DNA of 64,000 nt from Flammeovirga yaeyamensis (lineage in GTDB: Bacteria > Bacteroidota > Bacteroidia > Cytophagales > Flammeovirgaceae), in contig NZ_CP076133.1 of NCBI RefSeq assembly GCF_018736045.1, forward strand, positions 1,426,001 through 1,490,000, written 5' to 3'. Positions 25,855-34,825 of this stretch are shown one piece after another. How positions within the stretch are numbered: position 1 is the stretch's first letter; every line of letters begins with the position of its first letter. Under the pieces are notes generated by a model. That model saw nothing but the letters and a program-made list of their open reading frames with translations. It was not told the origin of the DNA and made no database searches. The translations under genes were made by a program, and so were the position numbers.

Positions 25855-27719
25855 TATATCGATTATTATTTATCGTCATACTTTTTACATCCTGTCAACA
25901 AAAAGAACAATTTGATGATTCATGGCAACTGAATTGGCAGAAGGAAAATGGAGAAATTATCTCTGTGCTTTCTCTACCTCAGTCAATAGATAAAAATCAG
26001 CATTTTAAGGTGAAAAGAGGTGATATTGATTTTTCTATTGAAGTGAATAATGAAACAGATTTCAATACGATAAAAGCAAAAGCGGAATCAGCTACTGCAC
26101 AAAAGGGGTTCTTTATGCTTCAAACCAAATTACCTACTGATGCTATACCTTACAATTTTAATGGAGTTGTTGATAGTTCAGAAATGTATCGTCAAAGTCC
26201 ACACGATGTCAATGCTTGGATCGTGAAGACTATTCCAATGCAAGCCGTACCAATGGTGGGGTATCGAGTGGATAATCAATTTACTGTGGCAATATCAAAT
26301 ACTCCGGCGTTTTTCGAAAATTATACTAGTCAGGAGTTTGATTTAGAAGAAGGAGTTTTATCTCTTAAAGGAGGAGACGATGGACGATCGCCCGGTATGC
26401 AACCCGATCGATCGGATGTATTGGATATGGATTACAATGCTGAAAAAACACAAATATTCACCCCTGGTAAAGTGCAATCGCATTACCATGAAATAGGTAA
26501 AAACAAACCTCATGATTTCGAAGGCTTTTATTTTACTTGTGAGGCGACCGATCGAAATGATTTAAGAAAAAGTATTATCACAAGAGCGGGTCAGTTTTTA
26601 AGTGGAAAGCAAACCGATTTCTTCGGTAGTTTAGGTTTGGCCACAGCCATGATGAACCTAAGAGCCAACGATTCCCAAAAAAGTGATTATTGGGTGATCC
26701 CTGCCGTAGAATATGCCAATACGCAATACGGTAGAGATGCATTTTGGATAGCATCTATGCTTCCTTCAAAATATGCAGCCGAATGTTTAAAAAGCGAACT
26801 GAAAGAAGTAAATCACTTTGCTGAATATCCTTTATTCGCTATCATTTGGGCTTACCGTTCTATCCAAGAAGGAAATAAGGTCGATCTAAATCAAGTACAG
26901 GCCTATGTCGATGCCATAGAAGAACGTGCAAAAGACAGTAAATACTATAGTTATTATGAGGGAGATGGCCGATTGGATTTTCAATATTGGGGAGATGTGA
27001 TGGCCTTTGAAAAAGATGATATCATTACCTATAATCAAGGACTTTTTGCATTGGCGATTACGCTTGCCGAAGAACTTAATTTAGAAATATCCTCCAACCC
27101 TGCAAAGGCCACCATTCATTATCAACAACTATTTGATGAAGAATTGGGCTATTTTCCATTAAGTGAAAAGAAGGCTGTTTTAGGTCCTGATCCTTTGGTA
27201 CCAGACCTTTTATCTCAAATTTATCATCAAAAGAAATTATTGAAGAGCGATCATGTGAAACAACATTATGATCGAATGGTAACATACAGTAAAACAAACT
27301 TCGGATTTAAAATTGTGGCCACTCCAACTGGGGAATATTTACCTGCAGAAATGTATGATATACCAGGATACATTTCTCAAGTGAATAGAGAAAACATGCC
27401 TGATGGTAGGTATTTTCGGGGTGGTTCTTATTTCCTCTATGATAACCTTTTCCTTATGGATGCTTATTTACACGGGGTCGAAGGAGCAGAAGATATGTTG
27501 AAGTGGAGAATTGGTTTGGACTTTAAAATTGGATCGACCACATACGAATGTTTGAATACTAAAACAGGCGAACCTTGGAAGCCTAACATGGGTTGGAATG
27601 TGGCCATCTATGCCTTTTGGAGAAAACTAATTGATGAAGGGAAAGCAGATAAATCTCTTCTTGAATATGTAGATCAAATTGTAGTTGATAAAAAAACATC
27701 AGAAAATGAAAAGATTTAG
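25851..27719 (+). CDS. Unclassified PUL lipoprotein, probable (alpha/alpha)6-barrel enzyme
   Basis: 622 residues starting with a lipoprotein signal (MIYRLLFIVILFTSC). The first about 210 residues look beta-rich; residues about 220-620 are helical with motifs such as QYGRDAFWIASMLPSKYAAECL, LDFQYWGDVMAF, and RYFRGGSYFLYDNLFLMDAYL, which look like the inner helices of a six-hairpin glycosidase barrel. I cannot assign a CAZy family. Asp and Glu in RDAFW and GGSYF-type positions could be catalytic by analogy. It overlaps the GH63-like gene by 4 nt and the following GH3 gene by 14 nt, so it is tightly coupled in the operon and probably acts on the same glycan. Confidence 0.55.
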   Translation: MIYRLLFIVILFTSCQQKEQFDDSWQLNWQKENGEIISVLSLPQSIDKNQHFKVKRGDIDFSIEVNNETDFNTIKAKAESATAQKGFFMLQTKLPTDAIPYNFNGVVDSSEMYRQSPHDVNAWIVKTIPMQAVPMVGYRVDNQFTVAISNTPAFFENYTSQEFDLEEGVLSLKGGDDGRSPGMQPDRSDVLDMDYNAEKTQIFTPGKVQSHYHEIGKNKPHDFEGFYFTCEATDRNDLRKSIITRAGQFLSGKQTDFFGSLGLATAMMNLRANDSQKSDYWVIPAVEYANTQYGRDAFWIASMLPSKYAAECLKSELKEVNHFAEYPLFAIIWAYRSIQEGNKVDLNQVQAYVDAIEERAKDSKYYSYYEGDGRLDFQYWGDVMAFEKDDIITYNQGLFALAITLAEELNLEISSNPAKATIHYQQLFDEELGYFPLSEKKAVLGPDPLVPDLLSQIYHQKKLLKSDHVKQHYDRMVTYSKTNFGFKIVATPTGEYLPAEMYDIPGYISQVNRENMPDGRYFRGGSYFLYDNLFLMDAYLHGVEGAEDMLKWRIGLDFKIGSTTYECLNTKTGEPWKPNMGWNVAIYAFWRKLIDEGKADKSLLEYVDQIVVDKKTSENEKI

Positions 27720-30384
27720 CATTATTGTATTGACCGGATTAATTTTTTGGGGATGTCAGTCAGCTACAACCACCCATCAAGAAACTGATATTGTATCCGA
27801 AAATTATGAATATCCATTCAGGAATCATGAATTAAGCATAGAAGAACGTGTGGATGATTTGGTGGGACGTCTCACTTTAGAGGAGAAGATTCTTCAATTA
27901 TTTAATGATGCACCTGCCATAGATCGCTTAGGAATTCCATCATACAATTGGTGGAACGAAGCTTTGCATGGTGTGGCTAGAGCAGGAAAAGCCACAGTCT
28001 TCCCTCAAGCGATTGGTATGGCTTCCACTTTTAACGAAGAGTTGATGTTGGATATCTCCACAGCCATCTCAGACGAAGGGCGTGCCAAGCATCATCATTT
28101 TGAAGATAATGGTGTGAGAAGTATTTATAGTGGCCTTACTTTTTGGTCGCCAAACATTAATATTTTTAGAGACCCTCGTTGGGGTCGTGGTCAGGAAACG
28201 TATGGGGAAGATCCTTATCTAACGGGTCGTATGGCGGTTAATTTTATCAAAGGTTTACAGGGAGACGATCCGAAATATTTTAAATCGATTGCTACTGCAA
28301 AACATTATGCTGTGCATAGTGGACCAGAATACTCACGTCATTCGGATAATTTTTATGTGAATGATAGAGATCTATATCAGACCTATTTGCCTGCTTTTAA
28401 GATGGCGGTCGAAGACGCGAATGTGTATTCAATTATGTGTGCCTATAACCGATTTAGAGATCGACCATGTTGTGGATCTGACCTCTTATTGGATGATATT
28501 TTACGTAAAGAATTTGGGTTTGAAGGATATGTGGTAACTGACTGTGGTGCCATAACTGATTTTTATAAAAAGGGACATCACGAGGTTGTAGAGACACCTT
28601 CTCAGGCCATGGGTTGGGCGTTGGCTTCTGGTACAGATTTAAATTGTGAAATGGATATAGAGTTCATTCAAGATAATCTTCAAGAAGCAGTAGCGAATGG
28701 AGTGATTAATGAAGCAAACATCAACCGAGCGGTGAAAAGGTTGTTTACTGCTCGATTCAAATTAGGCATGTTTGATCCGAAAGAGAAAGTGGCCTATGCA
28801 CAAATTCCTATGTCAGTTGTCGGTAGCCCTGAACATCAAATTCTTGCCACAAAAGCGGCAGAAGAGTCTTTTGTTCTTTTGAAAAATAATGATATTCTAC
28901 CATTGGCTAAATCAACAAAAATAGCTTTGATTGGTCCAAATGCTGATAATGAAGATATACTTTTAGGTAATTATAATGGATTGCCAATTGCTCCTATCAC
29001 TCCAAAAAAAGGATTAGAATCAGTCTTCGGTAAAGAGAATGTGATGTACGCTGCAGGTAGTCCGTTAGTCCCTACATTATACGGAAATGTAAAACCAGTT
29101 CCATCAGAATTTTTATATCATGATGCAAATGGAAAGATAGAGAAAGGACTAAAAGCCGAATACTATAAAGACGTGAAAATGATTGGTAATCTTGTGAAAG
29201 AAAGACTTGAGTTTTCAGATATCGAGAGAGATGATAAGGCGTTTATGACTCGAGTGGATCCATCCATTGATTTTCTTTGGGAAACAACACCGATTAGTGG
29301 AAAGCTAGAAGAATCTTTTGCCGTGAGATGGACGGGTAAAGTGAAAGCTCCAAAAACAGCCACCTATCGTTTTAGTGGTAATCTCACCATTAAAATGAAT
29401 GGAGAGATAATTAATGGAGCATCTATTGACATGGTTAAAGATCAGTATTATGATATTGAAGCAGATTATGTCATTCATCCATTTTGGTGGGGAAATACCA
29501 TCACACCTCATGTGAAAATGAATTGGGTAGAATTGTCTAAAGATTATACAACTGAAGCTATTGAGGTCGCCAAACAAAGTGATGTTATCGTTTTCTGTGG
29601 AGGTATTTCGCCTCGTTTAGAGGGAGAAGAAATGAAGATTGATATTGACGGATTTGCTCATGGCGACCGTACTCATCTACAATTGCCACAATTACAGAAA
29701 GATCTTTTACAAAAGCTCTATACATTGGGTAAACCTATAGTGTATGTCAATTTCTCTGGGAGTGCACTGGCTTTAAATTGGAACAAGAAAAATGCAGATG
29801 CTATTCTTCAAGGGTTTTATCCCGGTGAAAAAACGGGTATTGGTTTAGCAAATATAATATCAGGTAAAACGTCACCTTCCGGTAGATTACCTATCACTTT
29901 TTATCAATCTGTAGATGACTTACCTGACTTTACTGATTACGCCATGAAGGGAAGAACGTATCGTTATTTTGAAGGTACACCTCTTTATCCTTTTGGGTAT
30001 GGTTTGAGTTATCATGAGGTAGATATGCAATTACTATCCATGAAAGAAGAAATGAATGTCGGTCAATCTCTTGATATCGAATTAAGTATTGAGAATAAAT
30101 CAAACAAAGCAATCAAAGAGGTAGTGCAAGTGTATCTTAAAGATGTAAAAGCCGATGTGACTGTTCCTTTACAATCTCTAGCATCATTTAAGAAAGTGAG
30201 CCTTGAACCTAATGAAAAGAAAGATGTGAAATTAACTATTGATGCTGAACGTTTTGAGTTGATCAATAAAGAACTGAAGAAAGAAATTCAGCTGGGTACT
30301 TTCGAGGTACACATCAAAGTCAGTGATAACAACCAAGCAGAGTTTATTACCAAAAAGGTTGAAGTAAAGAAATCCATGTTATAA
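27706..30384 (+). CDS. GH3 beta-glycosidase with PA14 insertion, lipoprotein
   Basis: 892 residues from the ATG at 27706, preferred over the upstream 27685 start because it begins a lipoprotein signal (MKRFSIIVLTGLIFWGC). The GH3 N-terminal barrel has the nucleophile in VVTDCGA (Asp279) and the family stretches NWWNEALHGVAR and DPRWGRGQETYGEDPYL. The C-terminal alpha/beta domain is interrupted by a PA14-like domain (about 480-610). The remaining C-terminus is FN3-like. The NWWNEALHGVAR signature is typical of the beta-xylosidase/beta-glucosidase branch. It acts as an exo-enzyme, probably in the periplasm, overlapping the upstream gene by 14 nt. Confidence 0.88.
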   Translation: MKRFSIIVLTGLIFWGCQSATTTHQETDIVSENYEYPFRNHELSIEERVDDLVGRLTLEEKILQLFNDAPAIDRLGIPSYNWWNEALHGVARAGKATVFPQAIGMASTFNEELMLDISTAISDEGRAKHHHFEDNGVRSIYSGLTFWSPNINIFRDPRWGRGQETYGEDPYLTGRMAVNFIKGLQGDDPKYFKSIATAKHYAVHSGPEYSRHSDNFYVNDRDLYQTYLPAFKMAVEDANVYSIMCAYNRFRDRPCCGSDLLLDDILRKEFGFEGYVVTDCGAITDFYKKGHHEVVETPSQAMGWALASGTDLNCEMDIEFIQDNLQEAVANGVINEANINRAVKRLFTARFKLGMFDPKEKVAYAQIPMSVVGSPEHQILATKAAEESFVLLKNNDILPLAKSTKIALIGPNADNEDILLGNYNGLPIAPITPKKGLESVFGKENVMYAAGSPLVPTLYGNVKPVPSEFLYHDANGKIEKGLKAEYYKDVKMIGNLVKERLEFSDIERDDKAFMTRVDPSIDFLWETTPISGKLEESFAVRWTGKVKAPKTATYRFSGNLTIKMNGEIINGASIDMVKDQYYDIEADYVIHPFWWGNTITPHVKMNWVELSKDYTTEAIEVAKQSDVIVFCGGISPRLEGEEMKIDIDGFAHGDRTHLQLPQLQKDLLQKLYTLGKPIVYVNFSGSALALNWNKKNADAILQGFYPGEKTGIGLANIISGKTSPSGRLPITFYQSVDDLPDFTDYAMKGRTYRYFEGTPLYPFGYGLSYHEVDMQLLSMKEEMNVGQSLDIELSIENKSNKAIKEVVQVYLKDVKADVTVPLQSLASFKKVSLEPNEKKDVKLTIDAERFELINKELKKEIQLGTFEVHIKVSDNNQAEFITKKVEVKKSML

Positions 30385-30402
30385 CAGACCCACCAGTTAA
30401 AA

Positions 30403-32430
30403 ATGAAGACATTTCAAATATACTTTTGCTTACTTATTAGTAGTTGTCTTTTTGCACAAGACCCGTGGGTCATTGAAGCCAAAAAGATCGATCCGACCAA
30501 CTACGCAGGGGTGTCTGTGGGGAATGGAATGATAGGTGTAGTTTCATCCCCCAATCCTCTGCAAACAAAAGAAATTGTGTTGGCCGGAGCATACGATATT
30601 CATGGAAGAGGAAGAGTAAGCAATTTTTTAAAAGGCTTTCAGTTGATGAATGCTTTTATAGAAGTCAATCGACATAGAATTAGTGCGGCGAATGTAAGAA
30701 ACATGTCTCAAAAATTAGATATGAAGCATGGTACTTTTACTTCCTCATTTGATTTTGAAGATAAAGCTAGCGTTGTAACAACGTACAGATCGCTAAGACA
30801 TTTACCGTTTAATGTAATGTTGGAAATTGAAATCCACGCCAAAGAAGATTTTCAATTAAATACTGCCTCGATAATGCAGGCTCCTGAGAATTTAAAGGAA
30901 ATAAAAAATCTTCATACAACGATTACTACACCCGAAGGTGGTTTGCCCTTACTCACCTCAGTAGCGAAAAGCCCATCGGGTGAATTGACAGTGGCAGCAT
31001 CAAATGCTTTTTTATTTGAAGAAGACCAACCCCAATTAATTCATGAATCTTGGGATGATAATAAGCATCTGATGAGATTCGAAAAATCGTTGAAGAAGAA
31101 TCAGACATATAAATTTGCTATTGTAGGTACTTTGATCAGTTCAGCTCATCAAGAAGATCCCTTAAATCAAGCGGAGCGATTAACTATCTATGCTGCACTT
31201 CAAGGAAAAGAAAGATTAATTGATTTTCATCAAAAGGCATGGGAGGAATTGTGGGCAACAGGTGATATTCAAATAGAAGGCGATCCTCAATCGCAGCAAG
31301 ATATTCGTAACATGATTTATCATTTGTATTCCTTCACTCGAAAAGGAACAAATTATTCCTTATCTCCAATGGGTTTGAGTGGATTAGGATACAATGGTCA
31401 TGTTTTCTGGGATACCGAGGTTTGGATGTTTCCTGCCTTGTTGGTCTTACAGCCTGAGTTGGCTAAAAACATGATCAATTATAGATACGATCGACTTCAG
31501 GCAGCAAGAGAAAATGCGTATTTACATGGCTATAAAGGAGCAAAATTCCCTTGGGAATCGGATCATACGGGAGAAGAAGCGACCCCTGTTTGGGCGTTAT
31601 CTGGACCTTTCGAACATCATATATCGGGTTGTATTGGCAGGGCAGCTTGGGAATACTTTTGTGTCACACAGGATACAGCTTGGTTACAAGAGAAAGGATA
31701 TCCAATCATAAAAGAAACAGCAGATTTTTGGCTGAGCAGAGTGGAAAAAGAAGGTGATGAATACCATATCAAAAACGTGGTGGGAGCAGATGAGTGGGCA
31801 GAAAATGTCGATAACGACGCATGGACAAATGGAGTGGTGAAAGCTAATTTGAGGGCCGCTACAAAAGCTTCAAAAGTTTTAAATAAGCATATTGATCCTC
31901 AATGGAATATTGTAGCGGATGGCATTCCTATTCTTAAAATGAAAAATGGAGTAACGAAAGAACATGCTACTTATGAAGGGGAGAATATTAAACAAGCAGA
32001 TGCCAATTTATTGACTTATCCATTATATGAAATTACGGAAGAAGCGTCCATACTAAAAGATGTGGAGTATTATCAAAAAAGGGTACCTGAAAAATCAACT
32101 CCAGCTATGACTAAATCCATTTTTGCAACATCCTATGCGAGAATTGGAAAAACGGAAAAATCCTATGAAGTATTTCTTGATGCGTATCGCCCAAATCTAT
32201 GGGGACCTTTCAGAGTAATTATGGAAACTCCAGGTTCTTACAACCCATATTTCATGACTGCTGCAGGAGGAATCTTACAGACGGTAATGATGGGATATGG
32301 CGGGTTAAGAATTACAGATGATGGATTGGTTCAGGATGAAATAGCGATACCTTCTCAATGGACTTCACTTAAACTCATCGGGATTGGGAAAGAAAATATT
32401 AACTATATAAATACTAAGAAAGTAAATTGA
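30403..32430 (+). CDS. GH65-family glycoside hydrolase or phosphorylase
   Basis: 675 residues with a signal peptide (MKTFQIYFCLLISSCLFAQ). The catalytic barrel has GYNGHVFWDTEVWMFPALL (about 330-350) and GADEWAENVDNDAWTNG with the general acid Glu464, both typical of GH65. The N-terminal beta-sandwich (about 20-270) is also usual. GH65 holds phosphorylases and hydrolases of alpha-glucobioses such as kojibiose, nigerose, maltose and trehalose. Export argues for a hydrolase, since phosphorolysis is normally cytoplasmic; hydrolytic secreted members are known in Bacteroidota. It shares 1 nt with the next gene (TGATG). Confidence 0.82.
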   Translation: MKTFQIYFCLLISSCLFAQDPWVIEAKKIDPTNYAGVSVGNGMIGVVSSPNPLQTKEIVLAGAYDIHGRGRVSNFLKGFQLMNAFIEVNRHRISAANVRNMSQKLDMKHGTFTSSFDFEDKASVVTTYRSLRHLPFNVMLEIEIHAKEDFQLNTASIMQAPENLKEIKNLHTTITTPEGGLPLLTSVAKSPSGELTVAASNAFLFEEDQPQLIHESWDDNKHLMRFEKSLKKNQTYKFAIVGTLISSAHQEDPLNQAERLTIYAALQGKERLIDFHQKAWEELWATGDIQIEGDPQSQQDIRNMIYHLYSFTRKGTNYSLSPMGLSGLGYNGHVFWDTEVWMFPALLVLQPELAKNMINYRYDRLQAARENAYLHGYKGAKFPWESDHTGEEATPVWALSGPFEHHISGCIGRAAWEYFCVTQDTAWLQEKGYPIIKETADFWLSRVEKEGDEYHIKNVVGADEWAENVDNDAWTNGVVKANLRAATKASKVLNKHIDPQWNIVADGIPILKMKNGVTKEHATYEGENIKQADANLLTYPLYEITEEASILKDVEYYQKRVPEKSTPAMTKSIFATSYARIGKTEKSYEVFLDAYRPNLWGPFRVIMETPGSYNPYFMTAAGGILQTVMMGYGGLRITDDGLVQDEIAIPSQWTSLKLIGIGKENINYINTKKVN

Positions 32431-34670
32431 TGAAAACGAATTATTTAGTGGAGAAGGGTTACCTCTTAGTACTTCTTCTCATTGTGTGCGGATGCAGTTC
32501 AAAGAAGATATCTTCTGATACTGCAATTAAAAACTTACCTCCCGATAAAGTTTGGGAGGATACATCATTGACTATACAAAAAAGAGTGGATCTTCTCATG
32601 CAAGAGATGACATTAGAAGAGAAATCATCTCAGTTATTGTACGATAGTCCAGGTATTCCAAGATTAGGTATACCGGCTTACAATTGGTGGAATGAAGCGT
32701 TACATGGAGTAGCACGTTCTGCTCCGGCAACGGTTTTTCCTCAAACCATTGGATTAGCAGCCACTTTTGATACGGCTTTAATAAAAAATGTGGCTGGAGT
32801 GATCTCAGATGAAGGACGAGCTATTTTTAATGATAGAAGAAAAAAAGGGAAAGGAGGAGAGCAATATATGGGACTTACTTTTTGGAGTCCTAATGTAAAT
32901 ATATTTAGAGATCCTCGTTGGGGACGTGGTCAGGAGACCTATGGAGAAGATCCGTATTTGTCGGGCTTAATGGGAAGTGCATTCATTAAAGGTATGCAAG
33001 GCGACTCACCTCACACACGATTAAAAGTAGCGACGTGTGCCAAGCATTTCGCCGTTCATTCTGGCCCTGAGGGGGAAAGACATGGGTTTAATGCCTTATC
33101 GTCACAACAAGATTTAAGAGAAACTTATCTTCCAGCATTTCAACAATGTGTGGATGCAGGTGTGGAAGCCGTTATGTGTGCTTACAACAGAACGAATGAT
33201 GAACCTTGTTGTGGGAGCCCTTATTTGTTAGATCAAATACTCAAACAAGAATGGGGATTTAAAGGTCATATTGTAAGTGATTGTGGGGCAATATCAGATT
33301 TTAAGTGGGGACATCATTATACTGATTCTACCACTTCATCTGTCGCTTTAGCACTTAAATCGGGTGTAAATTTAAATTGTGGACAAGCCTATCAAGAAAT
33401 CGCTTTAGCCATAAAACAAGGACTAATTGATGAAAAACTAATTGATGAACGTCTTCGCCCATTATTATTGACCAAGTTCAAATTAGGGTTATTCGATCCG
33501 ATTGGAACCAATCCTTATGACGATTTGAGTATAAAAACATTAGATATCGATCATCATCAAAATCTTGCTTTAGAAGCAGCAGAGAAATCGATTGTATTAC
33601 TTCAAAATAGGAACAATGTATTGCCTTTAAAAAAGGAATTGGATTTCTTATATATGGTCGGTCCGATGGGAGGAAACATCTTATCATTGGTGGGGAATTA
33701 TAATGGTTTATCTAGTAATATGACCACTATTGTGGAAGGAGTTACAGAAGTAGTTTCACCCGAAACAAGAGTAGAATATCGCCCAGGTGCTTTATTAAAT
33801 TCACCAAATCAAAATCCCATTGATTGGTATAGTGTGCAAGCCAAAGAGGCTGATGCCACTATTGTGATGTTAGGATTTACATCTATGCTGGAAGGTGAAG
33901 AAGGAGAAGCGATTGCGTCAGATAGACATGGAGATAACCCTAAAATGCAATTACCGGAAAGTCAGCTATCATTACTTAGAAAACTAAAGAATGATGATAA
34001 ACCAATAATAGCTGTCATCTGTGCAGGAAGTCCAATCGATTTAACCGAAGTTCTTGATGTAGCGGATGCTGTTTTATATGCTTGGTACTCTGGTGAAGCA
34101 GGTGGAAAAGCAGTGGCTAATATCATTTTTGGAGAGACGTCACCCTCAGGGAAACTACCCATTACTTTTCCGAAATCCATAGATCAATTACCAGATTTTA
34201 ATGATTATTCTATGGCTGGAAGAACATACAAATACATGGAAGAAAATCCTATGTTTCCTTTTGGCTTTGGTTTGAATTATGGGAAAGTAAATATTGAAGA
34301 TATTGAAGTGGAGAAGAATGGGAATGATCAAATTCATGTGGTAGGAATCTTGGATAACGAATGTGATTTTTCTACAGAGGAAGTACTTCAAGTGTATATC
34401 ACATTAGATGGTGTGGATGAAAAGGTGCCCTTAGCATCTCTGAAATCATTTAAAAGAGTACATCTGGAATCACATCAAACCAAAAGGATTTCATTTTTAT
34501 TATCTGCAAACGACTTTAGTTATTATGATGAAGATGGACAATGGGTGTATCATCAAGGGAAAGCAAAAGTTCATCTAGGCTTTCATGCACCACTACCTCA
34601 AAAAGAGAAAGCGAACAAAATATTTACTCATTATAAAACGAAGACAATCAACCTGGCAAAAATTCTCTAA
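32430..34670 (+). CDS. GH3 beta-glycosidase, lipoprotein
   Basis: 746 residues from the ATG at 32430, which overlaps the GH65 stop by one base. The N-terminus is a lipoprotein signal (LLLIVCGC lipobox). The GH3 signatures are DPRWGRGQETYGEDPYL and IVSDCGAISDF with nucleophile Asp284; NWWNEALHGVAR is shared with the GH3-PA14 paralogue upstream. It lacks the PA14 insertion. The C-terminus is the usual FN3-like domain. As the last gene of block A it is followed by a terminator. It is an exo-beta-glycosidase, with beta-xylosidase or beta-glucosidase as the most probable activity. Confidence 0.88.
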   Translation: MKTNYLVEKGYLLVLLLIVCGCSSKKISSDTAIKNLPPDKVWEDTSLTIQKRVDLLMQEMTLEEKSSQLLYDSPGIPRLGIPAYNWWNEALHGVARSAPATVFPQTIGLAATFDTALIKNVAGVISDEGRAIFNDRRKKGKGGEQYMGLTFWSPNVNIFRDPRWGRGQETYGEDPYLSGLMGSAFIKGMQGDSPHTRLKVATCAKHFAVHSGPEGERHGFNALSSQQDLRETYLPAFQQCVDAGVEAVMCAYNRTNDEPCCGSPYLLDQILKQEWGFKGHIVSDCGAISDFKWGHHYTDSTTSSVALALKSGVNLNCGQAYQEIALAIKQGLIDEKLIDERLRPLLLTKFKLGLFDPIGTNPYDDLSIKTLDIDHHQNLALEAAEKSIVLLQNRNNVLPLKKELDFLYMVGPMGGNILSLVGNYNGLSSNMTTIVEGVTEVVSPETRVEYRPGALLNSPNQNPIDWYSVQAKEADATIVMLGFTSMLEGEEGEAIASDRHGDNPKMQLPESQLSLLRKLKNDDKPIIAVICAGSPIDLTEVLDVADAVLYAWYSGEAGGKAVANIIFGETSPSGKLPITFPKSIDQLPDFNDYSMAGRTYKYMEENPMFPFGFGLNYGKVNIEDIEVEKNGNDQIHVVGILDNECDFSTEEVLQVYITLDGVDEKVPLASLKSFKRVHLESHQTKRISFLLSANDFSYYDEDGQWVYHQGKAKVHLGFHAPLPQKEKANKIFTHYKTKTINLAKIL

Positions 34671-34784
34671 GTAGTTATCTATCATACATAAGTAAAGTGT
34701 ATCAAGGTTGAAAGGATATTCGATAGAAATGGACAGCTAATCAATGATTCTTCAACCAATTATGTTAATTTAAACATCACTGTT

Positions 34785-34817
34785 AGTGCTGCTTCCCTTT
34801 GGGAGGTAGCACTTTTG
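34785..34817 (+). terminator. Intrinsic terminator of the + strand glycosidase operon
   Basis: AGTGCT and CTTCCC (34785-34797) pair with GGGAGG and AGCACT (34801-34813) around a 3-nt loop with one wobble position, followed by four T. It separates the convergent blocks A and B. Confidence 0.7.
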
Positions 34818-34825
34818 ATTTATTT

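Noticed and set aside
32427-32429. TTG start of the second GH3 gene
   Set aside because: The ATG at 32430 directly follows and gives the same lipoprotein signal with a standard codon.
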